This document shows, piece by piece, positions 44,455-56,398 of a DNA stretch of 64,000 nucleotides. Below the pieces are notes generated by a model that was not told the origin of the DNA, made no database searches, and saw only the letters and a list, made by a program, of their open reading frames with translations. Origin of the DNA: Mytilus trossulus (taxonomy: Eukaryota > Mollusca > Bivalvia > Mytilida > Mytilidae); the NCBI RefSeq assembly GCF_036588685.1, contig NC_086382.1, forward strand, positions 66,138,929 through 66,202,928. The letters are read 5' to 3'. How positions within the stretch are numbered: position 1 is the first letter of the stretch; each line of letters begins with the position of its first letter. The position numbers and the translations under genes are program-made.

Positions 44455-44590
44455 GTATGGTTCCTGTTGCTTTGTTTAAATCTTTATGTTGTGTTTTTGT
44501 AAACTGATGTTTGTTTGCCTATTTCTTTTTCAACCATATAGTTACATTGTTAGTTTACGACATGTGAATTTGAATGTCCCTCTCTAGTTT
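44455..44590 (+). repeat. Dispersed repeat family E, diverged tail
   Basis: 'gttcctgttgctttg...ctttatgttgtgttt...tttgtttgcctatttc...accatatagttacattgttagttt...gaatttgaatgtccctct' follows the family E order. Confidence 0.5.
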
Positions 44591-45254
44591 AGTTTAGTTT
44601 AAACATATTTTATTGTTCAAAATGACAAAAGGATCAGACACAAGTTTTACAACTTAGTAACGTCTTCTCCAAAACAAATACAAAATATACACATTAATTA
44701 ATGAACATATGAAATATTTCTTACTAACAAATAATTTAAGAATAAAGACATGAAAACAAAAGGAAACTTTTTGAAGCGAATCAATGGATTTTAATCGAGT
44801 GCATCCTTTTACAGTATAAATACGACACAAACACACCGAATAGTTAGTGGAATTACCTATGCGCAAATTTTGTTCTTGTGGACATAACTTAAATAAGTGT
44901 GTGTGATTTCTCAGAATAAAGGGTGGGATCTTAATATATGTCCCTCTCTTGTCTTCTGCCTCTCTTTTTCTTATGATTTTTTTATTCGTACATTTTAAGG
45001 ATCTCTTAAGCCTTTATCATATACTCAAGGACAAGACAGAGACACCATACATCATGGCATAAAAACAATTATCAATGAAGCAGATTAACTACGTGACAAA
45101 CCCCCACTTTGTCTATATGATATTGTAATAAATCTCTTTGTGAAGCACCTTTTGAAAAATTATGGACATGTATTTCAAACGCAATGATAGTTCATATAGA
45201 ACACAATAAATCAACGTACGTATGACATGGACGTAATAAAAATAAAGATACTTG

Positions 45255-45272
45255 TATATATATATATATATA
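45255..45272. repeat. TA microsatellite
   Basis: Nine uninterrupted TA units. Confidence 0.8.
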
Positions 45273-45357
45273 TGTATAAATATTATATCATGTATCACTG
45301 TTGATAACGTTCCTAAGATAGCATTTTTTTTTGGTTTGTGTCTGTTTCATATATGTA

Positions 45358-45996
45358 GTTTGTACGCAAATGGGTAAGTTCGAACATTATATACCAGCCG
45401 AATAGTTAAATTAGATCAATTTTACTCTTTGTATGAATGGAAATATTTCCATTATACAAATTATCTTTAAAAAAAAATAATCTTTTTAGTGTGTAATTTT
45501 AGTAGTGTATCGAAATGACGCTATTTTAAACAGTTGCCAATATGTTTGTAGGTCATACTACTCTAAAGTTACTTTCAGGTTCAATAATTGTTAAGTCATT
45601 TAGAAATATACCCCAAAAAAGGACAATCGAATATCATGTGTCATTTAAGAGAAACCGATAAGACCAAATCAAAACAAAAAATAAAACGACAAAAAGACAA
45701 GCGACAGTCGAAAAAAAACTACAAAAACTGAAGACTAAGAAAAACGGATGGAGAGTAAATTAAACAAATTCATAAAAGGAACATTTCTACAATGTTTTAA
45801 CAGCATTTGTAACAGGAATGTTTAGTGATGTATTAAAATAACTAAATAGTACAAATAACAGAACACCACGTTTCTTTTTCTTAGGTAATCTTTGTACATA
45901 CTTAACTCAATACACTTAACGTGCGTTCACTTACTATTGACTATTGTTTCAGGACATCCTACCGACAAGTATCGTAGCGCTATTGTGGTAAGGATA
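45358..45996 (+). CDS. Possible small upstream exons of the TSP1 gene
   Basis: A 15-nt candidate (tatatgtag|TTTGTACGCAAATGG|gtaagt, about 45358-45372) and a 35-nt candidate (ttgtttcag|GACATCC...GCTATTGTG|gtaagg, 45962-45996) join in phase to read CTQMGHPTDKYRSAIV. The second ends in phase 0, but the first TSP1 exon needs phase 1. Either an exon between them is missing, another donor (TATC|gtagcg) is used, or these are not exons. Confidence 0.2.
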
Positions 45997-46392
45997 TATA
46001 TTTTTTAATCAACGGTCTTTTAAAATTGTGCATTTTGTTTTTTTGCTGAAAAACTTAGACTTTACTAATTTTTTTCTATTTTATTATTCTTGGTTATACT
46101 TTCCGTGCACATTTTCGACCAGTTGAATTCTATTTTTTTTTAAATTATTTACATGTATCTATGAAAATTAATTATACATAAATGTATTGACTGTTTAAAA
46201 AACTTTGAACTTTTGAAATATTAAGACTTTTTCTACCTCAGGGATAGATTACGCAAGCTACAGGCAATAAACTCGATCAAAAATTATAATTCTAAAGAGA
46301 AAAACAGCTTAACCGTTTGGCTATTACATGTTTTGAAAAACATATTCATGCAATTATGAGAAATATTTTCAAAATCTAATGTGTCTCTTCAG

Positions 46393-46584
46393 ATTGTGGC
46401 TGGAGTAGCTTGTCTGCTATAAGTTGGACCAGCAGTTGTTCTACAACTTGTGACGTTGGCATACGGATTGGACAGAGAACCAAAACATGTACAAATTCAA
46501 GCCCTGTTAACGGTGGAAAACCATGCTCAGGATCGAGTACCCTTAAATTAACAAACACTTGTAAAGACAAAGATTGTTCTCCAG
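46393..46584 (+). CDS. TSP1 module 1 exon
   Basis: Acceptor gtctcttcag|AT, donor CCAG|gtaact. Encodes DCGWSSLSAISWTSSCSTTC, then RTKTCTNSS..NGGKPCSG and NTCKDKDC. All six cysteines are present. Confidence 0.88.
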
Positions 46585-49500
46585 GTAACTTAAACTAAAT
46601 CAGTCAAGACATTGTGTCTGCTATTACACATCTGTTTAATTGTACTTTTTAGTAGTAGTGCCAATAATACATACTCAAAACTCAAAGTCAAAGGAAAATG
46701 CACTTGTGTTGCTATTCTTCATCCCAGAAGCGGACTTCAATGCAAAATAATTCGGACAGATTTTTTTAATATGTAACACAACAAAATCAGGACAATTTAA
46801 AGGAATTGAAAATGGAAAGAACTAAATACTTCAAACAAAACAGTTACTCCACACAAGAGTAAAAGTCAAACTATGCAAGTGTATTTTTGGTAGTTTAGGA
46901 AGAAAGACTGGTGATTCTTATAAAACACCTTTTGACCTTTTGAATAATGCAAAATGTATGAACAATTCTAAAACAAAAGGTATATATTAGTATTTCTCAG
47001 AATGAACTTACTGATTTTGTATTTCATTTGTTACTTTTGACTGTGGGTGAAATTGTTACACAACTATCTTTTTTTTAAGTCGATGGTAACTGGAGTGATT
47101 TCACGGCTGTTTCGTGGAATGACGACTACTCCACTACTTTTAAATGTGATTATGGGATAGAATCCGGGTACAACAACAGAACGTGTACCAATCCCGTGCC
47201 TGCGTGTGGTGGTAAGGATTGTGTTGGAGAATCATACGCTGTTGACGTCCGTCAATGTACTCTGAAGGAATGCCCAGGTTAACTTTTTTCATGTAACAGA
47301 AAATCAAATCAAATCATTTTTGTTTGGTGTAAAATCCACAAATTGGGTTGATAAACAAGACTGTGACAATATTTGCAATCATACAATGTGCATAAAAGTA
47401 TATGAGCTATAAAAACAGGTTGGAATAACCATTCACAAAATAATAAAATACTTGACTGTATACTTGTGAATCAGGACATAGAGAATAATACATGGCAAAA
47501 TCCGTATCATATGTCGTATCATCCCGAGACATCAATATCAGCCCGAGGGCCTTTAGGCCCGAGGGATGATATTGGTCGAGGGTGATACGGCATGTGATAC
47601 GGATTTTGCCATGTATTATACGCTTTATCATATATTTCAACAGAAGAGTATTATATTATTATATACGAATTGTTTTCTGATCCATAGCACTGGGTTACCT
47701 CCAGTTCTGCTTTTGTCTTGTTTCAAAGCTTTAAAATAACTGCTCAATCATTTAAACGAAGCACCTTACAATCTGTTGTTTTGAAACTATTTTGTTTTTA
47801 TTGTATTTATTTGAGTGTTTTGTATTTTATATAGTTGCATTTAGTGTGCCAAAAAATATGTTGCAAAAACTGGATGTTCGTGACGTCACATACAATATGA
47901 AAACTTGACGTTCTTGACGTTGCATACCAAACAATGACGTCATTAAAAAAATTGACCTATTTTTAGGCAATATTTTAACAAAAAAACTGACTTTATGTAT
48001 AAAAAAAAAACGATACAGGTTTTACCATGCGATACGGGGTATGCGATACGGGTTTAGCTATGCGATACGGGGTATGCGATACAGGGTAGGTGATACAGAC
48101 TGGAAAAACGAACCTTTATTAGATATACAAAATAGCTGTATTTTGTACTAAATATATGATAAATATGATTATTGGTATTTATTCTTTTGATGTATTATAG
48201 CTTTTGATTTTGCCAACTGATTTGAAACCTTTCCGTTTTGAACTTTCTATTTCGAATTTCCCTCTGAGTTTGGTATTTTTGTGATTTTTTTTTTATAGTT
48301 AGCCAACATTCATATATTTGCATTTTTTTTAGTAGGTGATTTTTTTACAAATTTGAAAATAAAAGTACAATGTTTTAATGACACTGTTATAATTTTCTTT
48401 AAAACAAAACAAATGAAGATGCAATACATGTTTGTTCTTATCAAAAAGCATCAATTTAAATTTAGTTACATGATTTAAGTATTTTTTACGTCTTAACTAT
48501 TTTTAGTGCATATAAATCATTAGCCCCCTTATCAATATTTGTTTTTATTAAGATAAGTCTAATAGCAATGCGAATTCACACTCGTCATATTCGGGAATAC
48601 TTTCGGTACTGTAGACTATACGTCGTAAGACGTAGTAAAAAAAAGTCGTATATATCAATCAAATTGAGATGGTGTCATGAAAATGTTTGTTTTCCATGTT
48701 GTACCTGGTATTGCAAACAACATCGATTTCAACTCTACGATGTTATGCATTATTTGTATATCTTGTTGCAGGTGCTTAATTGTTTTTAAAATGAAATATT
48801 GTTTTATTGTAACAAACTTGCATGTTAACAAAAAAGGTGCACTTATACAAATGTCCACTCGTTCAAAGTTGATGGCGGTTGGAGTAATTACTCGCTTGTG
48901 CAGTGGAACGGCGATAGTTCGACTACTTGTGGTTTTGGAACCGAAGCAGGCATAAAAACCAGAACTTGTAGTAGTCCTACACCAGTTAATGGTAGTGAGG
49001 ATTGCGTTGGTGAAACAAACATAACAGAAACTCGTCAGTGTAAACTAATAGACTGTTCAAGTAAGTTTGTACCTTTCAATAACAAAATACGAATGTCATC
49101 GATGATGGTTCATATTAGACATCGAAGTAGAAGTTTTCTGATTATTTCTGATCTGTTTAGAGTTTCCTATGTCTATTTGAAATATAGTGTAATTTGCTCC
49201 CGAAAATGATAAATATAGCATAACTGTTGAAAAAAAGCATACACAATAATGAATTGTTAAAATTGTCGATATTAATTTCGATACAATGTTTTTAAAATTT
49301 GTTTCGTCGAAGATTAAATCAGCTTTTCCGATGTTAAATTACTGGTGACTTATCAAAAAAACAAATATGTTGATTAATTGAATAATCATATATCTTCAGA
49401 TAATACATCCACAATAATAACTTGTGATCACAATGGGCAGTACATCCAACATCCAACAGACTGCCACAAGTATTATCAATGTGTTTGGTCTACACCAGTA

Positions 49501-50294
49501 GAAATGCATTGTCCAACTAGTTTGGCATGGAATGAATTAATACTGACATGTGACTTCAATGGAAATGTTCCATTGTGTAGCCAGTTGGGATCGGCAGGCG
49601 ATTCGTCTGATGACCCCAGTACACAAAACACAGGTATTAAAATCTAATATGAAGATAATTGTAATGGCTTGGAACACAATTATTTGTACACAAATTGAAA
49701 AGCATATAAATCATAGTTCTGGCATATGCTAGACAAACAAGCATTTTTTTTATCAAATATAATGATCACTCACTGATTACTTACACAAAACGTTCTTAAT
49801 GTCTGTATGAATTTTGACAGGTTTTATTTAAAATTCGTAGAGGGGAGTCATGATAGTTAAAAGTGTTGAGACTGCGCTTAAAACTTGTTCTTAAATTGTC
49901 GAAATGCGAATCTGGTACAACAACGTTGGTACTATAGAGTTAATGTGTTTAAATACTTCTTGAAAACTATTGAAAATGAGACCTCAACTGTACAGAAAGG
50001 AACACACACATTTGAATTCTTTGTATAATAACAAGCTTAAATTAAATCTTAAAATGTTACCAAAACAGCTCCTGTTTCCTTAATATCAAGGATAATTTCT
50101 GAGGAAAATATTACTTCGGGTCAGTAGCATTTCTAATTGCAGGTGAATTTGAATGTGGAGATAAGACAGGATTTTTCGCAGATCCTAAAAACTGCATCAC
50201 TTTTTACCGTTGTGTACACAGGCAAACATATCACATGTCTTGTGCAGTTGGAACATACTTAAGTGAATGTGCATGCATTGCTGGAGAGTGTTAA
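46393..50294 (+). CDS. Secreted TSP1-repeat and chitin-binding (CBM14) protein, 5'-incomplete
   Basis: Five exons, all phase 1 to phase 1: 46393-46584, 47080-47277, 48869-49060, 49400-49633 and 50143-50294 (stop). Each is one domain, classic symmetrical module exons. The order is TSP1, TSP1, TSP1, CBM14, CBM14. The CBM14 (peritrophin-A) domains have the C...DC.KYYQC...C...C pattern and bind chitin in the family. TSP1 modules bind glycosaminoglycans or matrix proteins. TSP1 modules 2 and 3 lack the first cysteine of the C-x-x-x-C pair (YSTTFKC and DSSTTC). Module 2 gains a compensating cysteine (PAC); module 3 is left with five. An N-terminal signal peptide is expected but not found. The likely setting is extracellular: shell, byssus, gut lining or haemolymph matrix, which I infer only from the domains. 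Confidence 0.85.
47080..47277 (+). CDS. TSP1 module 2 exon
   Basis: Acceptor ctttttttttaag|TC, donor CCCAG|gttaac. Encodes DGNWSDFTAVSW, YSTTFKCDYGIESGYNNRTC, PACGGKDCVGES and RQCTLKEC. It has no ATG, so an ORF search misses it. The first TSP1 cysteine is replaced and a PAC cysteine is added. Confidence 0.87.
47485..47619. repeat. Palindrome with 'ggcccgaggg' centre
   Basis: The arm aataatacatggcaaaatcc then gtatca(t) pairs with tgatacggattttgccatg then tattat around cccgagggcctttaggcccgaggg. It lies in the intron between TSP1 modules 2 and 3. Confidence 0.8.
48011..48099. repeat. Short tandem repeat 'tatgcgatacgggg'
   Basis: Six or so copies of gcgatac(g/a)ggg(t) with 14-22 bp spacing. The gatacgg motif also occurs in the palindrome at 47485-47619, so both may belong to one element. 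Confidence 0.7.
48869..49060 (+). CDS. TSP1 module 3 exon
   Basis: Acceptor cgttcaaag|TT, donor GTTCAA|gtaagt. Encodes DGGWSNYSLVQWNGDSSTTC, IKTRTCSSPTPVNGSEDC and RQCKLIDC. Only five cysteines remain. Confidence 0.87.
49400..49633 (+). CDS. CBM14 (chitin-binding) domain 1 exon
   Basis: Acceptor atatcttcag|AT, donor CACAG|gtatta. Encodes TCDHNGQYIQHPTDCHKYYQ, then CVWSTPVEMHCPTSLAWNE and TCDF...VPLC, with six cysteines and the aromatic HKYYQC core. A Ser/Asp-rich linker follows. Confidence 0.9.
50143..50294 (+). CDS. CBM14 (chitin-binding) domain 2 exon, C terminus
   Basis: Acceptor ctaattgcag|GT, stop TAA at 50292-50294. Encodes FECGDKTGFFADPKNCITFY, RCVHRQTYHMSC and SECACIAGEC. It lacks an ATG and was found by phase matching. 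Confidence 0.88.
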
Positions 50295-51084
50295 ACAGAT
50301 CATATGTAAGTTGTTATTGCAGTGTAGTTATTAAGGGTTATTATAGAAAACGACTTAAAATATCAAATCAAATATGTAAACTGAAATAACCCCCACCCCA
50401 AAAAAATGGTTTTACACGTAATCAATCTAGGCATCATTAGTACAGGGATTGCGGTCTTCAATATGTGTTGTGATCTTTAACAAGTTTATTCCCACGAATA
50501 TTTCTTTATCTTATACTAATACTAATAATGTATCAGATTAGTATTGGGGCATGAGTATAAAATGGTGAAAAAGATGTTTTTGTATCAAAATATGAAATAT
50601 AGTCAGTTCATTTTCTTTCTATGAGCATGCATATCCCTCTGGTGTCTTTCGGCCCTATTTTATGTTTCATATTTTTTTCTAAATCATTTGGAAATTAACA
50701 TTTATCTTATTATATTATATTCAAGAATGTGTTGCTATTTTGCATTTTAATTATGCGGACTGTTTTTTTCTTTTGCTTTACAACTGTTATATTCTGAAGA
50801 AAACAAACAATGACAACACTACTAGTTTTAATACCCTATATTTAAAACTTATAGTTACACATTGCAGCTTGAGTGAGGGAATCATCAGACCAAAATACGT
50901 TGATTGTACTGCCAAACATAATCAAAACGTATTACACTTTTACATACTATTGTATTTGCTATAATTATTGCATCGAAATAAATATGTTTTTGATCAATTA
51001 ATGCAGTGTTGGGTTTTTTGTTTTGATTTGATATTGTCTCATAAATATCCATTCCGATATATATATTGACAAATACTGACATAT

Positions 51085-51290
51085 TTATAAGCCAAATTTG
51101 TGCCAAATGAGGAACAGGATCTACTTTCCCTCCCAGAGCTTCTGATATCATCCCGTGTTGCTCAGTCTTCAGTTTTCTATTTTGCATTTTTGTTTCTCTT
51201 TTCGGCTTTTTCTCTTTTTTGCGTCGTCATTGTTATTTTCGTTTGATGCTTTGGATGTCATGTGAGTATCTTCCGCTCCTCGATTACTGT
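51085..51290 (+). repeat. Dispersed repeat family E
   Basis: 'gccaaatgaggaacaggatctacttt...gagcttctgatatcatcccgtgttgctcagtcttcagttttctatt...gcgtcgtcattgtta' follows 39595-39770. Confidence 0.65.
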
Positions 51291-51470
51291 TTATTTTGTG
51301 ATCATCCTTGTTGCTGATATCTCACAGTTGATTCAACATTCCAGAGCTTGTATTTTCTATCATCATTTCCTTGATAGACGGTTGGTGCTCACTAGGAAGC
51401 TATCAAACCACGACTTCAAAGATGTGAAGTTATAATCACCACTTCGAGAGTTTTACGTCAGAGTTAGAAA

Positions 51471-51921
51471 GGTGTCATACCACCAATTAAAAGTCCCTAC
51501 CTCTTCAACCAAATTTTGCAATTTTCACAGCTTTCTAAATATTTTATCCTAAGTTTAACTTCATAGAAACTAGGTATATCCTGAAATGTAAAGGTGTCAT
51601 CCTTCTGCATGCCAATTTTCATTATACATTCAAAATCATATAAGAAAGAAGAGAGCTCCCGAAAGGAGGTACCACTAAAAATAACCCCTGGTTTTCTGGA
51701 AATCTTAAACTAGTATACCATGGAGCGCATTAATCCTCAATTTTAAATGCAAACTCCTAGACAGGTAAAACTTGGCTCAAAATGGTCCTAATATATTTCT
51801 CTTTCAACAAAAGTATCATTTCTGCATATTTGTTGGTTAGCTTAGGTGAACAATGACATCAAATGCACAATTTTTTGTCCGAGTAGGCCTACTTTCTGGG
51901 AGTAGTTGGTGGTATGACACC
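51471..51921. mobile_element. MITE with GGTGTCATACCACCA ends and 4-bp duplication
   Basis: Left gaaa|GGTGTCATACCACCAATTAA, right gtagtTGGTGGTATGACACC|gaaa. The inverted repeats are nearly perfect over 15 bp, and GAAA flanks both sides. No coding capacity. Confidence 0.85.
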
Positions 51922-52099
51922 GAAATGACTATTTCGGACAGTCTGTTTCAGAGATTACGAATTATACGTTCACTTTAAATATAATTGTCGTATCGCAATC
52001 CTGTACTCTAATGACTTGTAGTAATTCAATTCATTATTTATATCATATGTACATGTTCTCTCGAAGTATTTCAAATAACATTTCGGTATATCGTATCAG

Positions 52100-52620
52100 T
52101 TATGTGATTAATAAAATTGAGAATGGAAATGGGGAATGTGTCAAAGAGACAACAACCCGACCAAATAAAAAACAACAGCAGAAGGTCACCAACAGGTCTT
52201 CAATGTCGAGAGAAATTCCCACACCTGGAGGCGTCTTTAAGCTGGCCCCTAAACAAATATATACTAGTTCAGTGATAATGAACGCCATACTAATTTCCAA
52301 ATTGTACACAAGAAACTAAAATTAAAATAATACAAGACTAACAAAGGCCAGAGGCTCCTGACTTGGGACAGGCGCAAAAATGCGGCGGGGTTAAACATGT
52401 TTGTGAGATCTCAACCCTCCCCCTATACCTCTAACCAATGTAGAAAAGTAAACGCATAACAATACGCACATTAAAATTCAGTTCAAGAGAAGTCCGAGTC
52501 TGATGTCAGAAGATGTAACCAAAGAAAATAAACAAAATAACAATAATACATAAATAACAACAGACTACTAGCAGTTAACTGACATGCCAGCTCCAGACTT
52601 CAATTAAACTGACTGAAACA
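52100..52620 (+). repeat. Dispersed repeat family B, intact copy
   Basis: aaaattgagaatggaaatgg, ggaatgtgtcaaagagacaacaacccgacc, gaggctcctgacttgggacaggcgc, gcggcggggttaaacatgtt and gacatgccagctccagactt. It matches 3003-3700 without the nested insertion. Confidence 0.8.
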
Positions 52621-53082
52621 TGGTTTTGTTACGGTTTTGTTTTTAAATTTATTTAGCTATAATGAAGAACGATTATTATATGTTTGTATCCACAATCCTT
52701 TTGTTAGCAATTATTGGTGACAAATAAGAAAAAAAAATAATCAAAGACAGGTTATTGATGAAGTAAAATAAAAGAGATACTTGAACAGCTGGAATAGAAA
52801 AAATGTCCAAAGGAGGAGAAAGAAAACAATCACCAACTTGAAGATGAACAGGTATTAAAAGATTCAACGAACCTTTAAGGTCAATAGTATTAAGAATATA
52901 TTAACATCTCAAAAGCAGATTTAAAAAAAATTAAAGACTTGTAAATGTAGTTGGATTGTCCTTCTTGCTTTGTATAATGCATACATATATGACTTCTGTA
53001 TATATTCATGATTTGTTAACATCAGCAGAAAAAGAAGCAACTGTCTGTGCAAGGTATCAAGCTTGAAAATCCTTGCCACACA

Positions 53083-53160
53083 AAAAAATTGAGAATGGAA
53101 ATGGGGAATATTTTAAAGAGACAACAACCCGACCATAGAAAAAAACAACAGCAGAATGCA
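53083..53160 (+). repeat. Dispersed repeat family B, 5' fragment
   Basis: 'aaaattgagaatggaaatgggga...aaagagacaacaacccgaccatagaaaaaaacaacagcaga' repeats the first 70 bp of 52100-52620. Confidence 0.8.
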
Positions 53161-53670
53161 TATTCATAACCCAACATTGTTCGGTCTGGATACGTCAAAT
53201 TGTACTCTATGAAACAGGTATTCCATTATGATCAATCACTTGGCGAGGTGGTCGGTAAAACATTAAAAGCTATAACTACACTATACCACTTAGAACCCTA
53301 GATTTAGTAGCAGATTATTTAGGTTCATTCTCATTTATCCAACTTTTAAAATTTTAGGTTGTAAAGATAAAAAAAGTTGGATAGATGAGATCAAAGGTAA
53401 TCAAGAACAAAGGGTTTTTCATTTAGAGTTTGGGTTGAATGACAGGTGATAAATAAGACTGACAATTATACCTATACCCGGATTAAATTTTCTGGAGTAT
53501 TATTTAGCATAGCATGTTAAAATGTGCAACTGACATTAAGTAATGTTTAACAGATTTTCTTCATTCGTTTTTTTCGATTCTTCTGACCAAATGATCAAAA
53601 TGGGACAAAATGTAGGTTGAATACATTTTACTTCACAAAGACTGAGCAGAACAAAATTCAAAAATATATA

Positions 53671-54070
53671 TCTACACTATTAAACGTTTTATAGGTACCA
53701 CGTATACTCGCATTAACATCCTCTCTTATGATTATTCCGTTTGTGTTATTTGGGAGAAAAACGAAAATAAAGGCGTTCGAATATAAAATTACAAGTTTAT
53801 TAATAAATTACAAAAAGTTCCGTATTATTTCGCTAGCTTCCCTTGGTCAGAGGTCAATAAAATTTCTGCAGCAGTATCTAAAGTGTTGTTGTTATAAGAC
53901 TCTACATTATAAGTTTATTTCTAGTAACTGGTAGTAATGGTCCTGTCCCAATGTACCTATAACTTTTGATAGCTTTTCTGAAATTCTGTCACTGAGTAAA
54001 TTAAATAGAGAGGATCTATAAAAAATATCAATGACCGCCGTGGATTGATTAGTGAATTAAGAATTGATAG
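53671..54070 (+). mobile_element. Possible Helitron-like non-autonomous element, copy 2
   Basis: Starts TCTACACTATTAAACG and ends 'taaatagagaggatct...atatcaatgaccgccgtggattgattagtgaattaagaattgatag', matching both ends of 7399-7790. Confidence 0.4.
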
Positions 54071-55430
54071 TAAAACATTGTAAAAAGCAAATACACTTTA
54101 TTTACGCAGATTTAAAGAGCCTTTAAACGATTTCGCGGCTGTGTTCTATTATATTTATGTAAATATATGAACAAAATCAAAAGCAATTCAACAGTGTTCT
54201 AGCACATTGGTTATAAAATACTGGCACAGAAATATCAATAGCACCATGTGAATGCTCACATGGTTCAGTAGATTCAGTTTTTTAAATGTTTATATAGAAA
54301 TATTACTGATTTGTGGGTTTCTTCTGTATAATTGATGAAACATTTATTTATTATTTAATAATATAATAAATTTTATTTAAAAATAAGATGTAACAAGTTT
54401 ACTATCGCCTATTTTTATATAATATTTTTTAGATAATATAAAAACATACAGGAACAAATTTACTGTCAAATTTTAGAAAGACAACTTATTATTACTAAAC
54501 AAACAACCCAATAATTAACAAAAACAAAAATTTGGCTAAATGAGAATGCCTTATTTTAAAAAGTTGGATAAATGAGAAGACACTGTTTTTACAGCTATCG
54601 TTCGTAAATCTTTACCGCTTGAAATCTTTGATCCAATTAATTCCTTGTGAGCAGCAATCTTCTATCAAAACAACCATCAAAGAAAACACAAGCTCGGGGA
54701 TATCGTATAAACTTAGAGATACTTACTTCATATGCATGCGCTGCAGGGATTATTGCTACATGGAAATGCAAAAATCGAAGAAAAGAGTATATAAGACCTT
54801 TTGTCTAGACATGATTTCTTTTTAAGAAAAAAACGTCTTATACATCTATCCGATAGATCTAGCATCCTTTGAAATCTATCAGATATCAGCTTTTTCTATA
54901 TCTTATAATTGTTGGTTAACATTTGTTTGAATACTTCTATTTTAATTACAAAAAAGCAAAACATGGCATGATTGTTTTCTTTGAGATATGTTCATTGATA
55001 TTTAGATAAAAGTCAGACACAGACTTTTTCAGTAATATACGGGGAACAAGTACGATATATTCTGCAATTAAGTATATATGTTCAATTGGTCTGCAGAAGT
55101 CAGGTTGCAGAATTTAACATGGAAACCAATAGATGTAATTAGTGTTTTTTAAAGGAACTGTCTACATTAAACGATATGTTTTTCTTTAAGGATGGCAAAG
55201 AAAACAAACACAACACAGTAAAAGTGGTATGATGGGAGTAAGGAATGTTTTATTATGCTAAAACTAAAAAAGCCGATCAAGTCACATAATCCCTTATCAA
55301 CTTGCTGGGCCCTCACTACGTGTATAAAGAAATGAATTCATAGAGGTTGATCATAATACGATATTTATTTACTCTTCTATAACTGTATGTATATTTGTAG
55401 TATACATCGTAATATATGTAATATAAAAAT

Positions 55431-56398
55431 CTATGGCGGGTTCCAAATCTATGGCAGATTCCTAATATACAAATGTATGTCAAAAGTGACGTTACAAACG
55501 TCAAACAACTCTATGCCAGATTGTTGTTTTATCCAAACCTATGGCAGCTCTAGGGGAAAGAATAACATAAAGTCCCAACTGAATAACTCCATATTACATC
55601 TATTAGATTTGAACAGCATCCAAGATGAAGGTATTTTCCCTGAAAACAATTTGCGGGTGGTTCAAAGGAAGATGTGACCAATTATTCCGAAGAGGGACAA
55701 AGTGTGCTGTACCGATCGATGTCTGCGATGAAATAGGGCACCGTTTTTTTCAGTACCGCGTCCTTTAGAAGAGAAGTTATAGTAGTAGTTTACTGTCTAC
55801 GGCTGACCTACGGCTGGCACATTATAAAAGTGGAAGATACAATTATCGGATACAAGTTTGATTTAAATCGTCATCAAATTAACAACATGCATTAACGATA
55901 TCGCTGTAATAAATATGATTTGAAAATTCAAACTGTTCTTTTTAATTTGTTATTTTTTTATTTTTTTATATAAAAAAATGACCTTTTTGTTTGTAAAAGA
56001 ACGTATTAGTTGGTGTAACGAATGGGTTAAACAGGTACTATGCACAGCTTAATATGTTTTTTTTTTGCAGAGCACATAATTTTAAGTCTGTATTTATAAT
56101 TAAATGAATTTATCATTTCTGATTTATTTGGTTGTCATCACGATTTGGTTGACCATTATGACATTCTTGTTGAACACATGTTTATAGACATGCTCCCGTT
56201 GTCGTATATTTTCACATGCTTAAGACAAGTCATTGGTCGAAAATGTACTGCATTGTTTTTCATTTGCACACAACATAAATCCGACATTGATTACTTGCCA
56301 TACATCAGGTTGTAAAAAATATGCCGGCTTAGATTTGTGACGGCATGACGTTACATTTACCATCTATTATGAATCTGCCATCGATTTGGAACCTACCA
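55431..56398. mobile_element. TIR element of about 970 bp
   Basis: The left end ctatggcgggttccaaatct then atggcagattcctaat is matched by the inverted right end attatgaatctgccatcgat then ttggaacctacca. About 30 bp of the arms agree. A weaker inner match (tgacgttaca/tgacgttacat) is also seen. No coding capacity recognised. Confidence 0.55.

Larger units (their letters stand above)
35566..46392. other. Intergenic/5' flank between lectin and TSP1 genes
   Basis: No supported protein-coding exon was found except possible tiny upstream exons of the TSP1 gene near 45358-45372 and 45962-45996. Dispersed repeats and one TIR element are listed separately. The stretches 36640-37900, 38491-39390, 40480-41220, 42200-42840 and 44600-45350 hold nothing recognisable beyond AT-rich sequence. 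Confidence 0.35.

Noticed and set aside
52011-52319. 102-codon plus-strand ORF
   Set aside because: It runs into repeat family B, which has the same sequence at 3003 and 53083.
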